Shown here: one piece after another, positions 7,835-16,758 of the stretch
How positions within the stretch are numbered: the stretch's first letter is position 1
Layout of the letters: every line of letters starts with the position of its first letter
Assembly: GCF_030324495.1 (NCBI RefSeq)
Contig: NZ_JACAGN010000012.1
Location: 1,348 to 65,347 of the forward strand
Length of the DNA stretch: 64,000 nt
From: Myroides sp. 1354
GTDB taxonomy: Bacteria; Bacteroidota; Bacteroidia; Flavobacteriales; Flavobacteriaceae
Direction: 5' to 3'
The notes under the pieces: generated by a model
Seen by the model: the letters and a program-made list of their open reading frames with translations, nothing else
Database searches by the model: none
Told to the model about the DNA's origin: nothing
Made by a program: the position numbers and the translations under genes

Positions 7835-9010
7835 TTAGCAGTAATAAATCAATTCTACTCTCAATAATTCATTATTGCGGAACTCAAAACCATAGAGAAC
7901 ATCCTCTACGGCTATGTAGTAGGTGTGCTCTAATGGATCAATAGTCGTGATTAATCCCTTGGCTAATTTTAAGAACATCGTTTCCGTTGTATATTGTTCC
8001 AATAGGTGATTATCTAGGATAAAACCATTTTTGTTGAGCATGTCCATTTTTCTCACTTTATAGGTGTGATCAATGTCGTGTGTAATAAATTCAGCCGAGT
8101 TAAAGAAGGAATTGGATTCATAATCCCCCAAGGCACAATCTTCTAAATTAGCAGATTCATCAATCGGATAGCCTAAATAGTTGTGAATCCAATTGATATC
8201 AAAACCATCTAGAGGTTCTACTTTTCCGTTTAAAGCAAAGCCAAATTGTTTTTTCTTGATCATTTTATTCACTTTAGAAGAATCACCTACTTTAGGCATG
8301 GCTTTAAAAACTTCCAATTGCATTTTCAACAGTTCTACTTTTTCTGTTTCATCCTGTTTGGTTGCAAAATCGATGTAAAGCTGCATGGCTTTTTGCGTGG
8401 TTGCATCCTCGCTATTCCATCCCAATTCTAAGATGCGTTCTGCATATTTGCGTTGCTCGCCCACTTCAGTGGCTGCTTTATACGCTTGGATTAATTCACT
8501 CATCACAGGGCGTTCTCCTAGATATTGTACAGAGACGTATCCGTAACCTTCTTTATACGAAATAGGGACCCATGCGTTTTTGTCATAAGGATAAAACTCA
8601 ATAGGTACAGCTGTTCCGATTAACACTGTACCCAATACACTAGCGGTGCTACTTGGGTATTCACGCACTTTTAATCCCGCTACTGTAGTAAAAAGGTGAG
8701 GAGATCCATAGTATTCATCCATTTCGATGATGGGAGCTGGTGCTTCAGGAGAATCTTCCGTATAGTATTCTTTTAGGTTTTGGGTATCTACAATGTAGAG
8801 GGGATTTTCATAATCGCGGTCAATTTGCACCAAGCGTTTGTTGATCTTTTCGTAATAAGAAAGATGTGCATTGGAAATAAAGATTCCCGCTTTTTGGGTA
8901 GCGGCTTTGTCTTTGTACGCTTCTGTAGGCTTGTTGGTGTATAGGGTTGGTGATTGAGCTACTGCTTGTAAGGAACAGCAGATTAGCAAGGCTTGAACGA
9001 GTGTTTTCAT
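7835..9010 (-). CDS. Secreted SH3-like domain protein of unknown function
   Basis: A 391-residue protein with a clear signal peptide (MKTLVQALLICCSLQAVAQS). Around residues 110-170 it has a bacterial SH3-like segment: GLKVREYPSS, VLGTVLIGTAVPI and a stretch starting KEGYGYVSVQ. The rest is not recognised: a central region rich in charged helices (residues about 180-250) and a C-terminal region about 140 residues long with regular hydrophobic strands. It probably acts in the periplasm or on the cell surface, where SH3-like domains often bind peptidoglycan. It stands alone next to a long non-coding region. Confidence 0.82.
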   Translation of the reverse strand: MKTLVQALLICCSLQAVAQSPTLYTNKPTEAYKDKAATQKAGIFISNAHLSYYEKINKRLVQIDRDYENPLYIVDTQNLKEYYTEDSPEAPAPIIEMDEYYGSPHLFTTVAGLKVREYPSSTASVLGTVLIGTAVPIEFYPYDKNAWVPISYKEGYGYVSVQYLGERPVMSELIQAYKAATEVGEQRKYAERILELGWNSEDATTQKAMQLYIDFATKQDETEKVELLKMQLEVFKAMPKVGDSSKVNKMIKKKQFGFALNGKVEPLDGFDINWIHNYLGYPIDESANLEDCALGDYESNSFFNSAEFITHDIDHTYKVRKMDMLNKNGFILDNHLLEQYTTETMFLKLAKGLITTIDPLEHTYYIAVEDVLYGFEFRNNELLRVELIYYC

Positions 9011-9204
9011 ACGGTGTTCTATTATTCAATATCGTTAATTGAGGACGCAAAATTGAGGAAAAAAACAATGCTGAAAATAGAAAAATGCATGGGAAGGCTG
9101 AAATTCACTATTTCTGGGGAGAATTGAATTCTCGTTTGACTAGGTTCTAAATAACTAATAAGATACTTACAATCAGTACGGTAATATCGTTGGTCTTATC
9201 CAAT

Positions 9205-9300
9205 ATGTCATTTCGACGAAGGAAAAATCGTAGTGAATCTTCACTTCGTTTCGATTTGTACTTTGTTTCGATTTTCGCTGCGTTCCGATTTCACCACCTC
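9205..9300. repeat. REP-like dispersed intergenic repeat
   Basis: The block begins TGTCATTTCGACGAAGG and continues with GTGAATCTTCACTTCGTTTC, containing the small palindrome GTGAATCTTCAC. Its reverse complement shares AATCGAAACG.AGTGAAGATTCA with the tandem units at 5822-5897. Confidence 0.7.
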
Positions 9301-9532
9301 ACCATCCTAACTCTCCTAAACCAAGTTACCCAACGCTTACTGTATCCTTTAATCGAAAGAGTTGTCAAAAAAGCGAAAAAGCAAACAACAAAAAAGCAAA
9401 TCGGAGATTCACCTCTCACTGATAATCGCATGAAACAGCTGAAATAGTCACATGAAATTTTTTTTAATTGTAAGATATTTTTTTATCTCTTGTATTGTTT
9501 ATTAGTTTATAGTTTATTATGTTTTAATAAGT

Positions 9533-9628
9533 GTATCACTACTTGTACACTACTCGTGTCACTACTCGTATCGCTTCTTGTTCACTACTTGTTCACTACT
9601 TGTTCACTACTTGTTCACTACTTGTATC
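9533..9628. repeat. 11/12-bp tandem repeats (TTCACTACTTG core)
   Basis: Four perfect 11-bp copies of GTTCACTACTT are flanked by diverged 11-12-bp relatives (for example GTACACTACTC, GTATCGCTTCTT). There are about nine units in all. Confidence 0.9.
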
Positions 9629-9814
9629 ATTATTGCTACTAGTCATACAGATTGCGGAACTCTTGCTTTTTTATCTAAAGAAGCCATCACTAGGTTGTTC
9701 TATCCATATTTTGAATGATTAGCTTGGTAGTGAATAAATTCATGTACCCCGTGATTACTGAGAATTTTTTGTGATCTATTAGACCTTCGTTATGGGTTTG
9801 TTATACCTTCCTTT

Positions 9815-9874
9815 GGTGTTTGTTTGGTAAAAGGCCCTAAAACCAAACAAACACCAAACAAACACCAAACAAAC
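9815..9874. repeat. 11-bp repeats arranged as a hairpin
   Basis: Three perfect copies of ACCAAACAAAC (9842-9874) are preceded by the reverse complement GGTGTTTGTTTGGT (9815-9828). The transcript could form a 14-bp stem with a 13-nt loop. As at 2998-3128, a G/T-rich arm precedes a C/A-rich arm. Confidence 0.85.
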
Positions 9875-10208
9875 TACAAATTAACTTTTGTTATTATGCT
9901 GATTATTAGTTGGTTGTGTTTTTTTTATTCAGGGCAAAAAAGGAAATTTACACCTTTGTTTTCCCTGAAATGGAAGAATATGGAAGGGGGGTGTTGTACA
10001 GTTGTTTTTGTTTTTTTAGTATTGCAAGGAGAATGATAGTGAAGGTAGTTACGATGTATACCCTCAAAAATTAGAAGTCATCGAGTAAACGGTACAATCA
10101 TGGTTTAGTAAATAAAGTAACAAAATTAGTTATTGAAGGAAGTATTGGTACTAAAACAAAAATCATTGAAAGCAAGATAAAGAGTTCGTGTAAGAAATAA
10201 ACTGAGGT

Positions 10209-10367
10209 ATGATAAATTATAAATTTTTATTAATTGGAGTTGTTTTTGCAATAGTGGGGATAATACCAATTGTTCGAAATAAATTCTATAGGTTAAAAGA
10301 GAAGGATATGTTATGGGCAACAGGAGACTCTCCTTCTCATCTCATCTCATCCTTTTCTATTCATTGA
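10209..10367 (+). CDS. Possible 52-residue membrane peptide or gene remnant
   Basis: The frame encodes a peptide starting MINYKFLLIGVVFAIVG, one membrane segment followed by a basic stretch (VRNKFYRLKEK). The upper part looks like real protein, while the last 15 residues (SPSHLISSFSIH) look like read-through into non-coding sequence. It may be the 5' end of a gene that has been cut off. Just upstream, at about 10068-10200, another coding-like segment ends in TAA (...IIESKIKSSCKK), without a start codon. Confidence 0.3.
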   Translation: MINYKFLLIGVVFAIVGIIPIVRNKFYRLKEKDMLWATGDSPSHLISSFSIH

Positions 10368-10463
10368 TATTTAATCATGTCATAGGTCAATTGCCATTGG
10401 CCTCTACGCATTTCATCGTTGCAACAACAAACAACCCACAACCTCACAAAAAACTGCATTCAT

Positions 10464-10760
10464 TTAAAGCCAGTTTTCTTTTGGGTTTAAATGTGTAGAA
10501 AGTACTGCATAAACATGTATTTCTTTTTTTATTTCATCTACTTTAAAATGAATCATGTACTTAAAATCCTTTAAAGGTAAGCAGTGGATATCTTTATAAC
10601 GAATTTGAAAATGTGGATTTTGTTGTAAATTACTTAAAGCTTCTCTGTATTGTTCTAAAAACTTTTTACCCCAACCTTTTCTTTGGGTATTTAAATAATT
10701 TTTAGCATCTCTCAAATCGCCTCTAACATTGGGATCGGCAATAATGATATACCCCTGCAT
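10464..10760 (-). CDS. RelE/ParE-family type II toxin
   Basis: A 98-residue protein of the RelE/ParE superfamily: the N-terminal strand GYIIIADPNVRGDLRDAKNY, the helix GWGKKFLEQYREALSNLQ, the core NPHFQIRYKDIHCLPLKDF and the C-terminal strand IHVYAVLSTHLNP are all typical. Members cleave ribosome-bound mRNA or poison gyrase; the sequence does not tell which. The start codon overlaps the stop of the antitoxin gene by one base (TAATG), so the two are translationally coupled. The pair sits at the edge of a repeat-rich region. Confidence 0.9.
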   Translation of the reverse strand: MQGYIIIADPNVRGDLRDAKNYLNTQRKGWGKKFLEQYREALSNLQQNPHFQIRYKDIHCLPLKDFKYMIHFKVDEIKKEIHVYAVLSTHLNPKENWL

Positions 10761-10981
10761 TATTCGTTCTCTAATTCGTCTAACATCTCAAAAGCATCCA
10801 CAGGTTTATTCCCTTCTTTTACACGTTTTAAAACAAGATCTTGATGCTCTTGTGATACTCCCTCAGTATCCTGTTTATGTTTAAATGTTAAAAAATCAAT
10901 ATAGCGTTCTACTTCTTCCAAAAGAGTTTCGGGAAGTTGTTTGAGTTTAGCGTTTACCTGTTTTATGGTTGTTGTATTCAT
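10760..10981 (-). CDS. Antitoxin of the RelE/ParE pair
   Basis: A 73-residue acidic protein lying directly before the toxin gene. The N-terminal part (VNAKLKQLPETLLEEVERYI) resembles the short antitoxins with a DUF2281/addiction-module type helix, and the C-terminal tail (DAFEMLDELENE) would wrap the toxin. No clear DNA-binding motif is visible to me. A possible minus-strand -7 box TAAATTTG lies at 11107-11114, 126 nt upstream, without a good -33 partner. Confidence 0.85.
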   Translation of the reverse strand: MNTTTIKQVNAKLKQLPETLLEEVERYIDFLTFKHKQDTEGVSQEHQDLVLKRVKEGNKPVDAFEMLDELENE

Positions 10982-11174
10982 AAGTTATCAAGTGAATTGT
11001 TTTACTTCCGTTTTGTTTTCAAAACATCAAGAAAAGTCTGAATCCAATGTTTTTCCTGAAATTGTCAGATCAGCATTTCATCCATCAATAGATATTGATA
11101 TAGTAACAAATTTACACTTTTATGAGACTAGTTAAGCAGTATTAAAAAAATAATTCATAGTTGCTAAATTAGTG

Positions 11175-11262
11175 AACGGTTTACAGTAAACGGTTCACAG
11201 TGAAATTTGCTCTATAGTACCCACAACATTCAACCCACAACATTCAACCTACAACCTCACAA
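11175..11262. repeat. Heptad-periodic repeats
   Basis: Two blocks. The first alternates ACGGTTT/ACGGTTC with ACAGTAA/ACAGTGA. The second is a 14-bp unit CACAACATTCAACC twice, then related heptads (TACAACC, TCACAAA). Both have seven-base periodicity like 2998-3128 and 42167-42289. Confidence 0.75.
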
Positions 11263-11275
11263 AAAAGCAAAAAAA

Positions 11276-11305
11276 CAAAAAAAAACCACCCCTACAAAGG
11301 GATGG
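11276..11305 (-). terminator. Intrinsic terminator of sdaA
   Basis: On the minus strand CCATCCCT pairs with AGGGGTGG (one mismatch) and is followed by nine T. It is 45 nt past the stop codon; the gap holds GTTAACC-type heptads. The structure closely resembles 6046-6074. Confidence 0.82.
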
Positions 11306-11350
11306 TCTATCTTATGAATATTTTCCGTTAACCATTAACTGTAAACCACT

Positions 11351-12775
11351 CTAACAATCCGATAAGTTTACCGCTACAGCCAATCCGCCTTCTGAAGTTT
11401 CTTTGTATTTGTTGTTCATGTCTTTGGCAGTTTCCCACATGGTGCTCACTACTTTATCTAAAGGTACTTTTGCATTTTTAGGATCTGTATCCAAGGCTAA
11501 TTCTGCGGCGTTAATTGCTTTAATAGCACCCATGGCATTTCTTTCAATACAAGGAATTTGTACCAATCCACCAATAGGGTCACACGTTAATCCCAAGTGG
11601 TGTTCCATGGCAATTTCAGCAGCCATCATCACTTGTTCCGGGCAACCGCCCATCAATTCACATAGCGCTCCCGCAGCCATGGCACTAGAAACGCCAATCT
11701 CTGCTTGACACCCACCCATGGCAGCCGAAATAGTCGCTCCTTTTTTGAAGATACTCCCTATTTCTCCTGCAACCAATAAGAATTGTTTGATTTCTTTTTC
11801 TCCCGCTTTGTGGTTCTCAATTACGAGGTAATACATTAATACCGCTGGAATAACACCTGCACTACCATTCGTAGGAGCAGTCACCACGCGTCCCAAAGAA
11901 GCATTAACTTCATTAACCGCAAGGGCAAAACAGCTTACCCATTTTAGAATTTGACGGAAGTATACTTTCGTTTTGCGAATTGTGCCCAACCACTCTTGAG
12001 GCGTCGTATAAGGCAAATCGCTCTTTAAATTTTGATGCGAATCGTATGCACGTCTACGAACATTTAATCCACCAGGTAAAACCCCTTCGGTGTGACAACC
12101 AATGTACATACATTCTAACATGGTATTCCATACGCGCATTAATTCACGGTGAATTTCATCCTCTGTACGCAAAGCCTTTTCATTTTCATATACCAGTTGA
12201 GAAACCGTCATATTTTGTTCTTTGCAATACGCTAAAAGCTCCGTGGCCTTGTCAATAGGATAAGGAAAACTCGCTTTAATTTCATCGTTCTTCTCGTTGG
12301 CTGCATTTTCCTCTTTCACTACAAACCCTCCACCAATGGAGTAAAAAGTAGAAGAATAAGTCTCTCCTGATTGGGTTTCAACTGTGAAAGTCATCCCATT
12401 GGCATGAAACGGCAAAAAGTTTCTATTGAACACAATATGGACTTTGGGGTCAAAAGTAATGGGCAATTCAGCCCCTAGAAGTAAAGATTTTGAGGTATTG
12501 ATTTCGGTTATAATAGAACCGATATTTTCTACGGGAACGTATTCTGGATCTGCACCGCTTAATCCCAGCATCACGGCTAAGTCTGTGGCGTGTCCAACGC
12601 CAGTAAGAGAAAGCGAACCAAATAAATCTACGGTTAGATTTTGTACTTGGTTAAATAGTTGACGTTCTTTTAGTTCTTTCAAGAAAAGCTCTGCGGCTCT
12701 CCAAGGACCTAATGTATGTGAGCTCGAAGGTCCAACGCCAATCTTGAGCATATCAAAAACAGATATACATTCCAT
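11351..12775 (-). CDS. sdaA: L-serine ammonia-lyase (iron-sulfur type)
   Basis: This enzyme deaminates serine to pyruvate using a [4Fe-4S] cluster. It is the one-chain form with both beta and alpha domains, 474 residues from the chosen start. Signatures: [20 protein letters not shown] at the N-terminus, [35 protein letters not shown] and [16 protein letters not shown]; the cysteines of the last two blocks are the expected cluster ligands. A start at 12826 would also be open, but a good promoter (12800-12830) overlaps that extension and [10 protein letters not shown] matches where the family begins. It is a single-gene unit with its own terminator. Confidence 0.95.
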   Translation of the reverse strand: MECISVFDMLKIGVGPSSSHTLGPWRAAELFLKELKERQLFNQVQNLTVDLFGSLSLTGVGHATDLAVMLGLSGADPEYVPVENIGSIITEINTSKSLLLGAELPITFDPKVHIVFNRNFLPFHANGMTFTVETQSGETYSSTFYSIGGGFVVKEENAANEKNDEIKASFPYPIDKATELLAYCKEQNMTVSQLVYENEKALRTEDEIHRELMRVWNTMLECMYIGCHTEGVLPGGLNVRRRAYDSHQNLKSDLPYTTPQEWLGTIRKTKVYFRQILKWVSCFALAVNEVNASLGRVVTAPTNGSAGVIPAVLMYYLVIENHKAGEKEIKQFLLVAGEIGSIFKKGATISAAMGGCQAEIGVSSAMAAGALCELMGGCPEQVMMAAEIAMEHHLGLTCDPIGGLVQIPCIERNAMGAIKAINAAELALDTDPKNAKVPLDKVVSTMWETAKDMNNKYKETSEGGLAVAVNLSDC

Positions 12776-12799
12776 AATATTGCATGATTTAATCGTTAC

Positions 12800-12830
12800 G
12801 AAGATAAGTAAAAACTGTGGAGTCACAAAT
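12800..12830 (-). promoter_or_regulatory. Promoter of sdaA
   Basis: On the minus strand TTTG (12827-12830) and TATCTTCG (12800-12807) are exactly 19 nt apart, a very good match to the Bacteroidota consensus. The ATG lies 24 nt downstream, which fixes the start at 12775. Confidence 0.75.
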
Positions 12831-13088
12831 GGAGAGCGGGGATTTAACGTATAGGGTGTTTAAAGTTCTACCGCTGAGAATCCACTATAAAATTAGAAGG
12901 AAATAAAGGGAAAATTGAATAATATCTAATCGTATTGGCATAAAAGATAAGAATACTAGGGGGAAGGTTGTCATGAAAACTGACGAAAGGATAGGGAAAT
13001 AGGAGATGAATGACGGGTTGAGTGACAAAGTGACACGCTGTAAAGGTGATTTTTACAAAAAATAAGTCAGAAATGGCAAATATTGTTC
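12831..13088. other. Intergenic region between sdaA and dnaK
   Basis: This is the divergent promoter region. Apart from the sdaA promoter on its left and the sigma-54-like box on its right I see no repeat or gene. The minus-strand open frame 12868-13095 is not protein-like and would overlap the dnaK control region. Confidence 0.5.
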
Positions 13089-13105
13089 TTGGCACAAAGA
13101 TTGAC
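13089..13105 (+). promoter_or_regulatory. Sigma-54-like -24/-12 element upstream of dnaK
   Basis: The sequence TTGGCAC-N5-TTGAC has the GG and the second G exactly 12 nt apart, as in the sigma-54 consensus TGGCAC-N5-TTGC, with one mismatch at the last base. It would give a leader of about 60 nt before the dnaK ATG. No clear TAnnTTTG box was seen closer to the gene. Confidence 0.4.
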
Positions 13106-13176
13106 TAATAGTAAGCGAGCCTGAGGTTCAAAAAAGGAAATCAAATAAAGTATAAAAGATAAACGATAAACATATT

Positions 13177-15075
13177 ATGAGTAAAATAATTGGTATTGAC
13201 TTAGGAACTACGAACTCATGTGTTTCTGTAATGGAAGGGAACGAGCCAGTAGTAATCACGAATGCAGAAGGAAAAAGAACAACACCTTCAGTTGTGGCAT
13301 TTGTTGAAGGAGGAGAAATTAAAGTTGGTGACCCGGCGAAACGTCAAGCGGTAACTAACCCTACAAAAACAGTAGCGTCTATCAAGAGATTCATGGGTGA
13401 GAAATTCAGCCAGATTCCTGGAGAAATTACAGCTGTACCTTACAGTGTAGTGAAAGGAGATAACGATACCCCTCGCGTTGATATTGACGGACGTTTATAC
13501 ACACCGCAAGAAATTTCTGCAATGACTTTACAAAAAATGAAGAAAACAGCAGAGGATTTCTTAGGACAAGAAGTAACAGAAGCTGTAATTACTGTACCAG
13601 CATACTTTAATGACGCACAGCGTCAAGCGACAAAAGAGGCAGGTGAAATTGCAGGATTAAAAGTAAGACGTATCATTAACGAGCCTACAGCGGCTGCATT
13701 AGCATACGGATTAGACAAAACAGGAAAAGATCAAAAAGTAGTCGTATACGATTTAGGAGGAGGTACATTTGATATTTCAATCCTAGAATTAGGAGACGGA
13801 GTATTCGAAGTATTATCGACAAATGGAGATACACACTTAGGAGGAGATGACTTTGATAACGTAATCATCAACTGGTTAGCAGAAGAGTTTAACAGCGCTG
13901 AAGGTGTAGATTTACGCAAAGATGCTATGGCATTACAACGTTTGAAAGAAGCTGCTGAAAAGGCAAAAGTGGAGTTGTCTTCTGCAACACAAACAGAAAT
14001 CAACTTACCTTATATTACAGCTACAGCTTCAGGACCGAAACACTTAGTACAAACATTAACAAGAGCTAAATTTGAGCAATTGTCTGATGATTTAGTGCGT
14101 CGTTCTATGATTCCTTGTGAGAAAGCATTAAAAGATGCAGGATTGTCTAAATCAGATATTGATGAAGTAATCTTAGTAGGTGGATCTACTCGTATCCCAA
14201 GAATTCAAGAAGAAGTAGAAAAATTCTTCGGTAAAAAACCACACAAAGGAGTGAATCCAGATGAGGTAGTTGCGATTGGAGCTGCTATTCAAGGTGGAGT
14301 ATTAACGGGAGATGTAAAAGACGTATTGTTATTAGACGTTACACCACTTTCATTAGGTATTGAAACAATGGGAGGAGTAATGACGAAATTAATCGATGCG
14401 AATACGACAATTCCAACGAAGAAATCACAAGTGTTCTCTACAGCTGCAGACAACCAACCATCTGTTGAAATCCACGTATTACAAGGAGAAAGACCGATGG
14501 CAAATGACAACAAAACAATTGGTCGTTTCCACTTAGATGGTATTCCACCTGCACAAAGAGGGGTGCCTCAAATTGAAGTAACATTCGATATTGATGCCAA
14601 CGGAATTATCAAAGTATCTGCTACAGATAAAGGAACAGGTAAATCACATGATATTCGTATTGAAGCTTCATCAGGATTGACAGAAGAAGAAATCGAAAGA
14701 ATGAAAAAAGAAGCAGAAGCAAATGCAGATGCAGATAAAAAAGCAAAAGAATCAGTAGATAAAATCAACGAAGCTGATGCAATGATTTTCCAAACAGAAA
14801 AGCAATTGAAAGAATTTGGAGATAAATTGTCAGCAGCAAATAAAACGGCGATTGAAGGTGCTTTAGAGGAATTGAAAAAAGCATACGAAACAAAAGACGT
14901 AGCTACAATTACTCCTGCTTTAGACAAAATCAATGAGGCTTGGAAAGCAGCTTCAGAAGAGATGTATAAAGCACAAGCGGAGTCTCAACAAGGAGGTGCA
15001 CAAGAAGCTCAACCAAACCAAGGAGGTGGAGATGCTGAAGGTCCTCAAGATGTAGAGTACGAAGAAGTAAAATAA
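13177..15075 (+). CDS. dnaK: Chaperone protein DnaK (Hsp70)
   Basis: DnaK is the ATP-driven Hsp70 chaperone of the cytoplasm. The 632-residue protein has the normal length. It begins [13 protein letters not shown], and shows the nucleotide-binding blocks [42 protein letters not shown] and [14 protein letters not shown], then the substrate-binding domain after the linker ([17 protein letters not shown]), and an unstructured G/Q-rich tail ending in DVEYEEVK. No dnaJ or grpE lies next to it, so control may be separate; the upstream sigma-54-like box is unusual. A strong terminator follows. Confidence 0.99.
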   Translation: MSKIIGIDLGTTNSCVSVMEGNEPVVITNAEGKRTTPSVVAFVEGGEIKVGDPAKRQAVTNPTKTVASIKRFMGEKFSQIPGEITAVPYSVVKGDNDTPRVDIDGRLYTPQEISAMTLQKMKKTAEDFLGQEVTEAVITVPAYFNDAQRQATKEAGEIAGLKVRRIINEPTAAALAYGLDKTGKDQKVVVYDLGGGTFDISILELGDGVFEVLSTNGDTHLGGDDFDNVIINWLAEEFNSAEGVDLRKDAMALQRLKEAAEKAKVELSSATQTEINLPYITATASGPKHLVQTLTRAKFEQLSDDLVRRSMIPCEKALKDAGLSKSDIDEVILVGGSTRIPRIQEEVEKFFGKKPHKGVNPDEVVAIGAAIQGGVLTGDVKDVLLLDVTPLSLGIETMGGVMTKLIDANTTIPTKKSQVFSTAADNQPSVEIHVLQGERPMANDNKTIGRFHLDGIPPAQRGVPQIEVTFDIDANGIIKVSATDKGTGKSHDIRIEASSGLTEEEIERMKKEAEANADADKKAKESVDKINEADAMIFQTEKQLKEFGDKLSAANKTAIEGALEELKKAYETKDVATITPALDKINEAWKAASEEMYKAQAESQQGGAQEAQPNQGGGDAEGPQDVEYEEVK

Positions 15076-15107
15076 GAACCCTAAAGTTTTTATAGTTATA
15101 ATGGAAG

Positions 15108-15138
15108 AACCGAGTCATTGTATGGCTCGGTTTTTTTT
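15108..15138 (+). terminator. Intrinsic terminator of dnaK
   Basis: A 9-bp stem starting CCGAGTCAT and closing with the complementary GGCTCGG side has a 3-nt loop and is followed by eight T. Confidence 0.9.
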
Positions 15139-15171
15139 ATTTCGTTCGATGATGAGATAGAAGTAAATTTT

Positions 15172-15205
15172 GCAACTTCACAAAAGTGTAAAATCATGAA
15201 GTTGC
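15172..15205. repeat. Inverted repeat GCAACTTCA/TGAAGTTGC
   Basis: A perfect 9-bp inverted repeat with a 16-nt spacer in the gap between the convergent dnaK and MocR genes. It has no T-run in either direction, so a simple terminator role is unlikely. Confidence 0.6.
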
Positions 15206-15224
15206 CCTTTGCTAGATTCTCTGC

Positions 15225-15256
15225 AAAGCACAAACCTCACAAAGCACAAACCTCAC
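15225..15256. repeat. 16-bp direct repeat x2 next to a stop codon
   Basis: AAAGCACAAACCTCAC is repeated perfectly (15225-15240, 15241-15256) and abuts the stop codon of the MocR gene. The words CACAAA and CCTCAC also occur in the heptad arrays near 11262 and 3128. Confidence 0.85.
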
Positions 15257-16714
15257 TTATTCCATACAAGCTTGATGAAAAATAGACACGCAATGCTCCA
15301 TTTCTTCCAAAGTTAGATGCGCAAAACCAAGGCGTATTCCCGTAAGGTTTTTGCTTTGGTACAAGAGTGTAGTCGGAATATACAAATCATGAAGCAGGCA
15401 TAAGGTGCGTACCCGCATTAAGTTTACAGGGGTGTTGAATGTAACCCAAATGGCCAAATGGCCTTCTGGAACAGAAAATTGAATTTGATCGCCAAACAAT
15501 TGTTGAAGTAACTGACAAAAATAATCCCTTCTCTCTTTGTAAATCTTGTTTACTTTAACCTGATGACGAAATAAAATCCCCTCTTCAATGAGTTCTGTTA
15601 AAGCATGAGCGGTGAAGTAATTTTTGTTTTCTTCTATCAATGCTTGGTGTTTTTCCAACTCGCGAATTAGATTTTCTGGTGCGAGAATGATGCCCGTACT
15701 AAAGTCTGAAGCTATAGATTTTCCAATGGAACTTAAATAAATCACTCGTCCTGAGGAATCACTGCTTACCAAAGGAAGTGGGGGATTGCTGTTGTAGTGA
15801 AAATCAAAATGCGAATCATCCTCAAGGAGGATAAAATGATACTGTTGTGCGAGTTGCAGTAATTTTACTCGTTGTTGGATGCTTAGCGTATGTGTTGTAG
15901 GATATTGATTATTGGGCATAATATACAACAAACGGATAGGTGTGTGCAGGCAAATCTTTTCTAAGGCATGTAAATCAAGGCCTTCCCGGTTGAAAGGAAT
16001 GCCGTGTAAATGAGCACCGGCTTGCTGTAAAATGGCATTGCTTCTATAGTCGCTATAGGCAGCGATGGCGACGTGATCTCCAGTTTGTAAAAGCAATTTC
16101 GCACAGAGGTATAAGGCTGTAGTTGTGCTTTGTGTAATCAGGAGGTTAGCGGGTTTCGCCTGAATATTTCGCGTTACATTTAAATAATTAACCACCTGCT
16201 TTGCATAAGCCCTTTGTTGCTTGGGATTGTAGGGATCAAAATATTTTAAGTGCTGTTTTCGCTTGAGATTGGCACTAAAAATTGAGGCTAACTCTTCTTG
16301 TAATCCCAAGCGGATATCAGAAGTGCCATCCGTAAAAGAGTAGGTGCAGTTGTGCTGATGATTCGGTAGATCCAAGCGATTGTCCACTTGAAAATCATAA
16401 GCTGTAACAGCTGGAAAAGCATGAGTTTTGGTTTGAACTTGATTCTTTTTTTGTTGAACAAAAGTTCCTTGATTGGGGTAACTTACCAACCAACCTTGGG
16501 CGATGAGTTCATCAAAAGCAGCAATAATCGTATTGCGATTGACGGCTAATAACGCTGCTAATTTTCTACTTCCTGGTAATTTAGTGTCGATTGGAATGAT
16601 ATTGCGCTGAATCGCATTGCTAAATTGATTGGAAATTTGCATATAAACAGGCGTGTTAGACGCTTTGTCTATCTGAATTAACCGATTGTATGGTATTTTA
16701 AATGATTGTGTCAT
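15257..16714 (-). CDS. MocR-family regulator (GntR helix-turn-helix plus aminotransferase fold)
   Basis: A 485-residue fusion of an N-terminal GntR-type winged helix (PVYMQISNQF, the stretch after IDTKLPGSRKLAA and VNRNTIIAAFDEL) to a class-I aminotransferase-like domain that binds PLP. The expected PLP lysine lies in YLSSIGKSIASDF. Members include PdxR, which controls PLP synthesis, and GabR. Which genes this one controls is unknown; its upstream neighbour is a FemAB-like acetyltransferase on the same strand, 44 nt away, so the two are probably one operon. The longest open frame would start at 16852 inside that neighbour; MTQSFKIPYNRLI is the more likely start. Confidence 0.9.
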   Translation of the reverse strand: MTQSFKIPYNRLIQIDKASNTPVYMQISNQFSNAIQRNIIPIDTKLPGSRKLAALLAVNRNTIIAAFDELIAQGWLVSYPNQGTFVQQKKNQVQTKTHAFPAVTAYDFQVDNRLDLPNHQHNCTYSFTDGTSDIRLGLQEELASIFSANLKRKQHLKYFDPYNPKQQRAYAKQVVNYLNVTRNIQAKPANLLITQSTTTALYLCAKLLLQTGDHVAIAAYSDYRSNAILQQAGAHLHGIPFNREGLDLHALEKICLHTPIRLLYIMPNNQYPTTHTLSIQQRVKLLQLAQQYHFILLEDDSHFDFHYNSNPPLPLVSSDSSGRVIYLSSIGKSIASDFSTGIILAPENLIRELEKHQALIEENKNYFTAHALTELIEEGILFRHQVKVNKIYKERRDYFCQLLQQLFGDQIQFSVPEGHLAIWVTFNTPVNLMRVRTLCLLHDLYIPTTLLYQSKNLTGIRLGFAHLTLEEMEHCVSIFHQACME

Positions 16715-16758
16715 GAAGCAAGGTAAACCAAAATCAAGAGTGACAAAAATAAGGATTA

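Larger units (their letters stand above)
9011..10463. other. Gene-poor 1.45-kb repeat and remnant region
   Basis: No convincing full-length gene is present. The region holds a REP-like block (9205-9300), two 11-bp repeat arrays (9533-9628 and 9815-9874) and short coding-like scraps in changing frames between about 9895 and 10367. The open frames at 9190-9447 and 9531-9722 follow the repeats and are rejected. The end of the region abuts a toxin-antitoxin pair, so it may be old mobile or accessory DNA. Confidence 0.7.
10982..11350. other. Intergenic region upstream of antitoxin
   Basis: The first part (to about 11150) is AT-rich and would carry the antitoxin promoter; the remainder holds heptad repeats and the sdaA terminator. 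A plus-strand open frame at 10941-11135 overlaps the antitoxin gene antisense and shows no protein character. Confidence 0.6.

Noticed and set aside
9190..9447. 85-residue plus-strand frame
   Set aside because: It follows the REP-like block and AT-rich spacer and lacks domain or signal features.
9533..9628. CRISPR array
   Set aside because: Units are 11-12 bp and contiguous, with no spacers and no cas genes.
9531..9722. 63-residue plus-strand frame
   Set aside because: It is a translation of the 11-bp repeats.
10941..11135. 64-residue plus-strand frame opposite the antitoxin
   Set aside because: It overlaps the antitoxin gene antisense and has no protein-like pattern.
12868..13095. 75-residue minus-strand frame between sdaA and dnaK
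   Set aside because: It overlaps the dnaK control region and has an unlikely composition.
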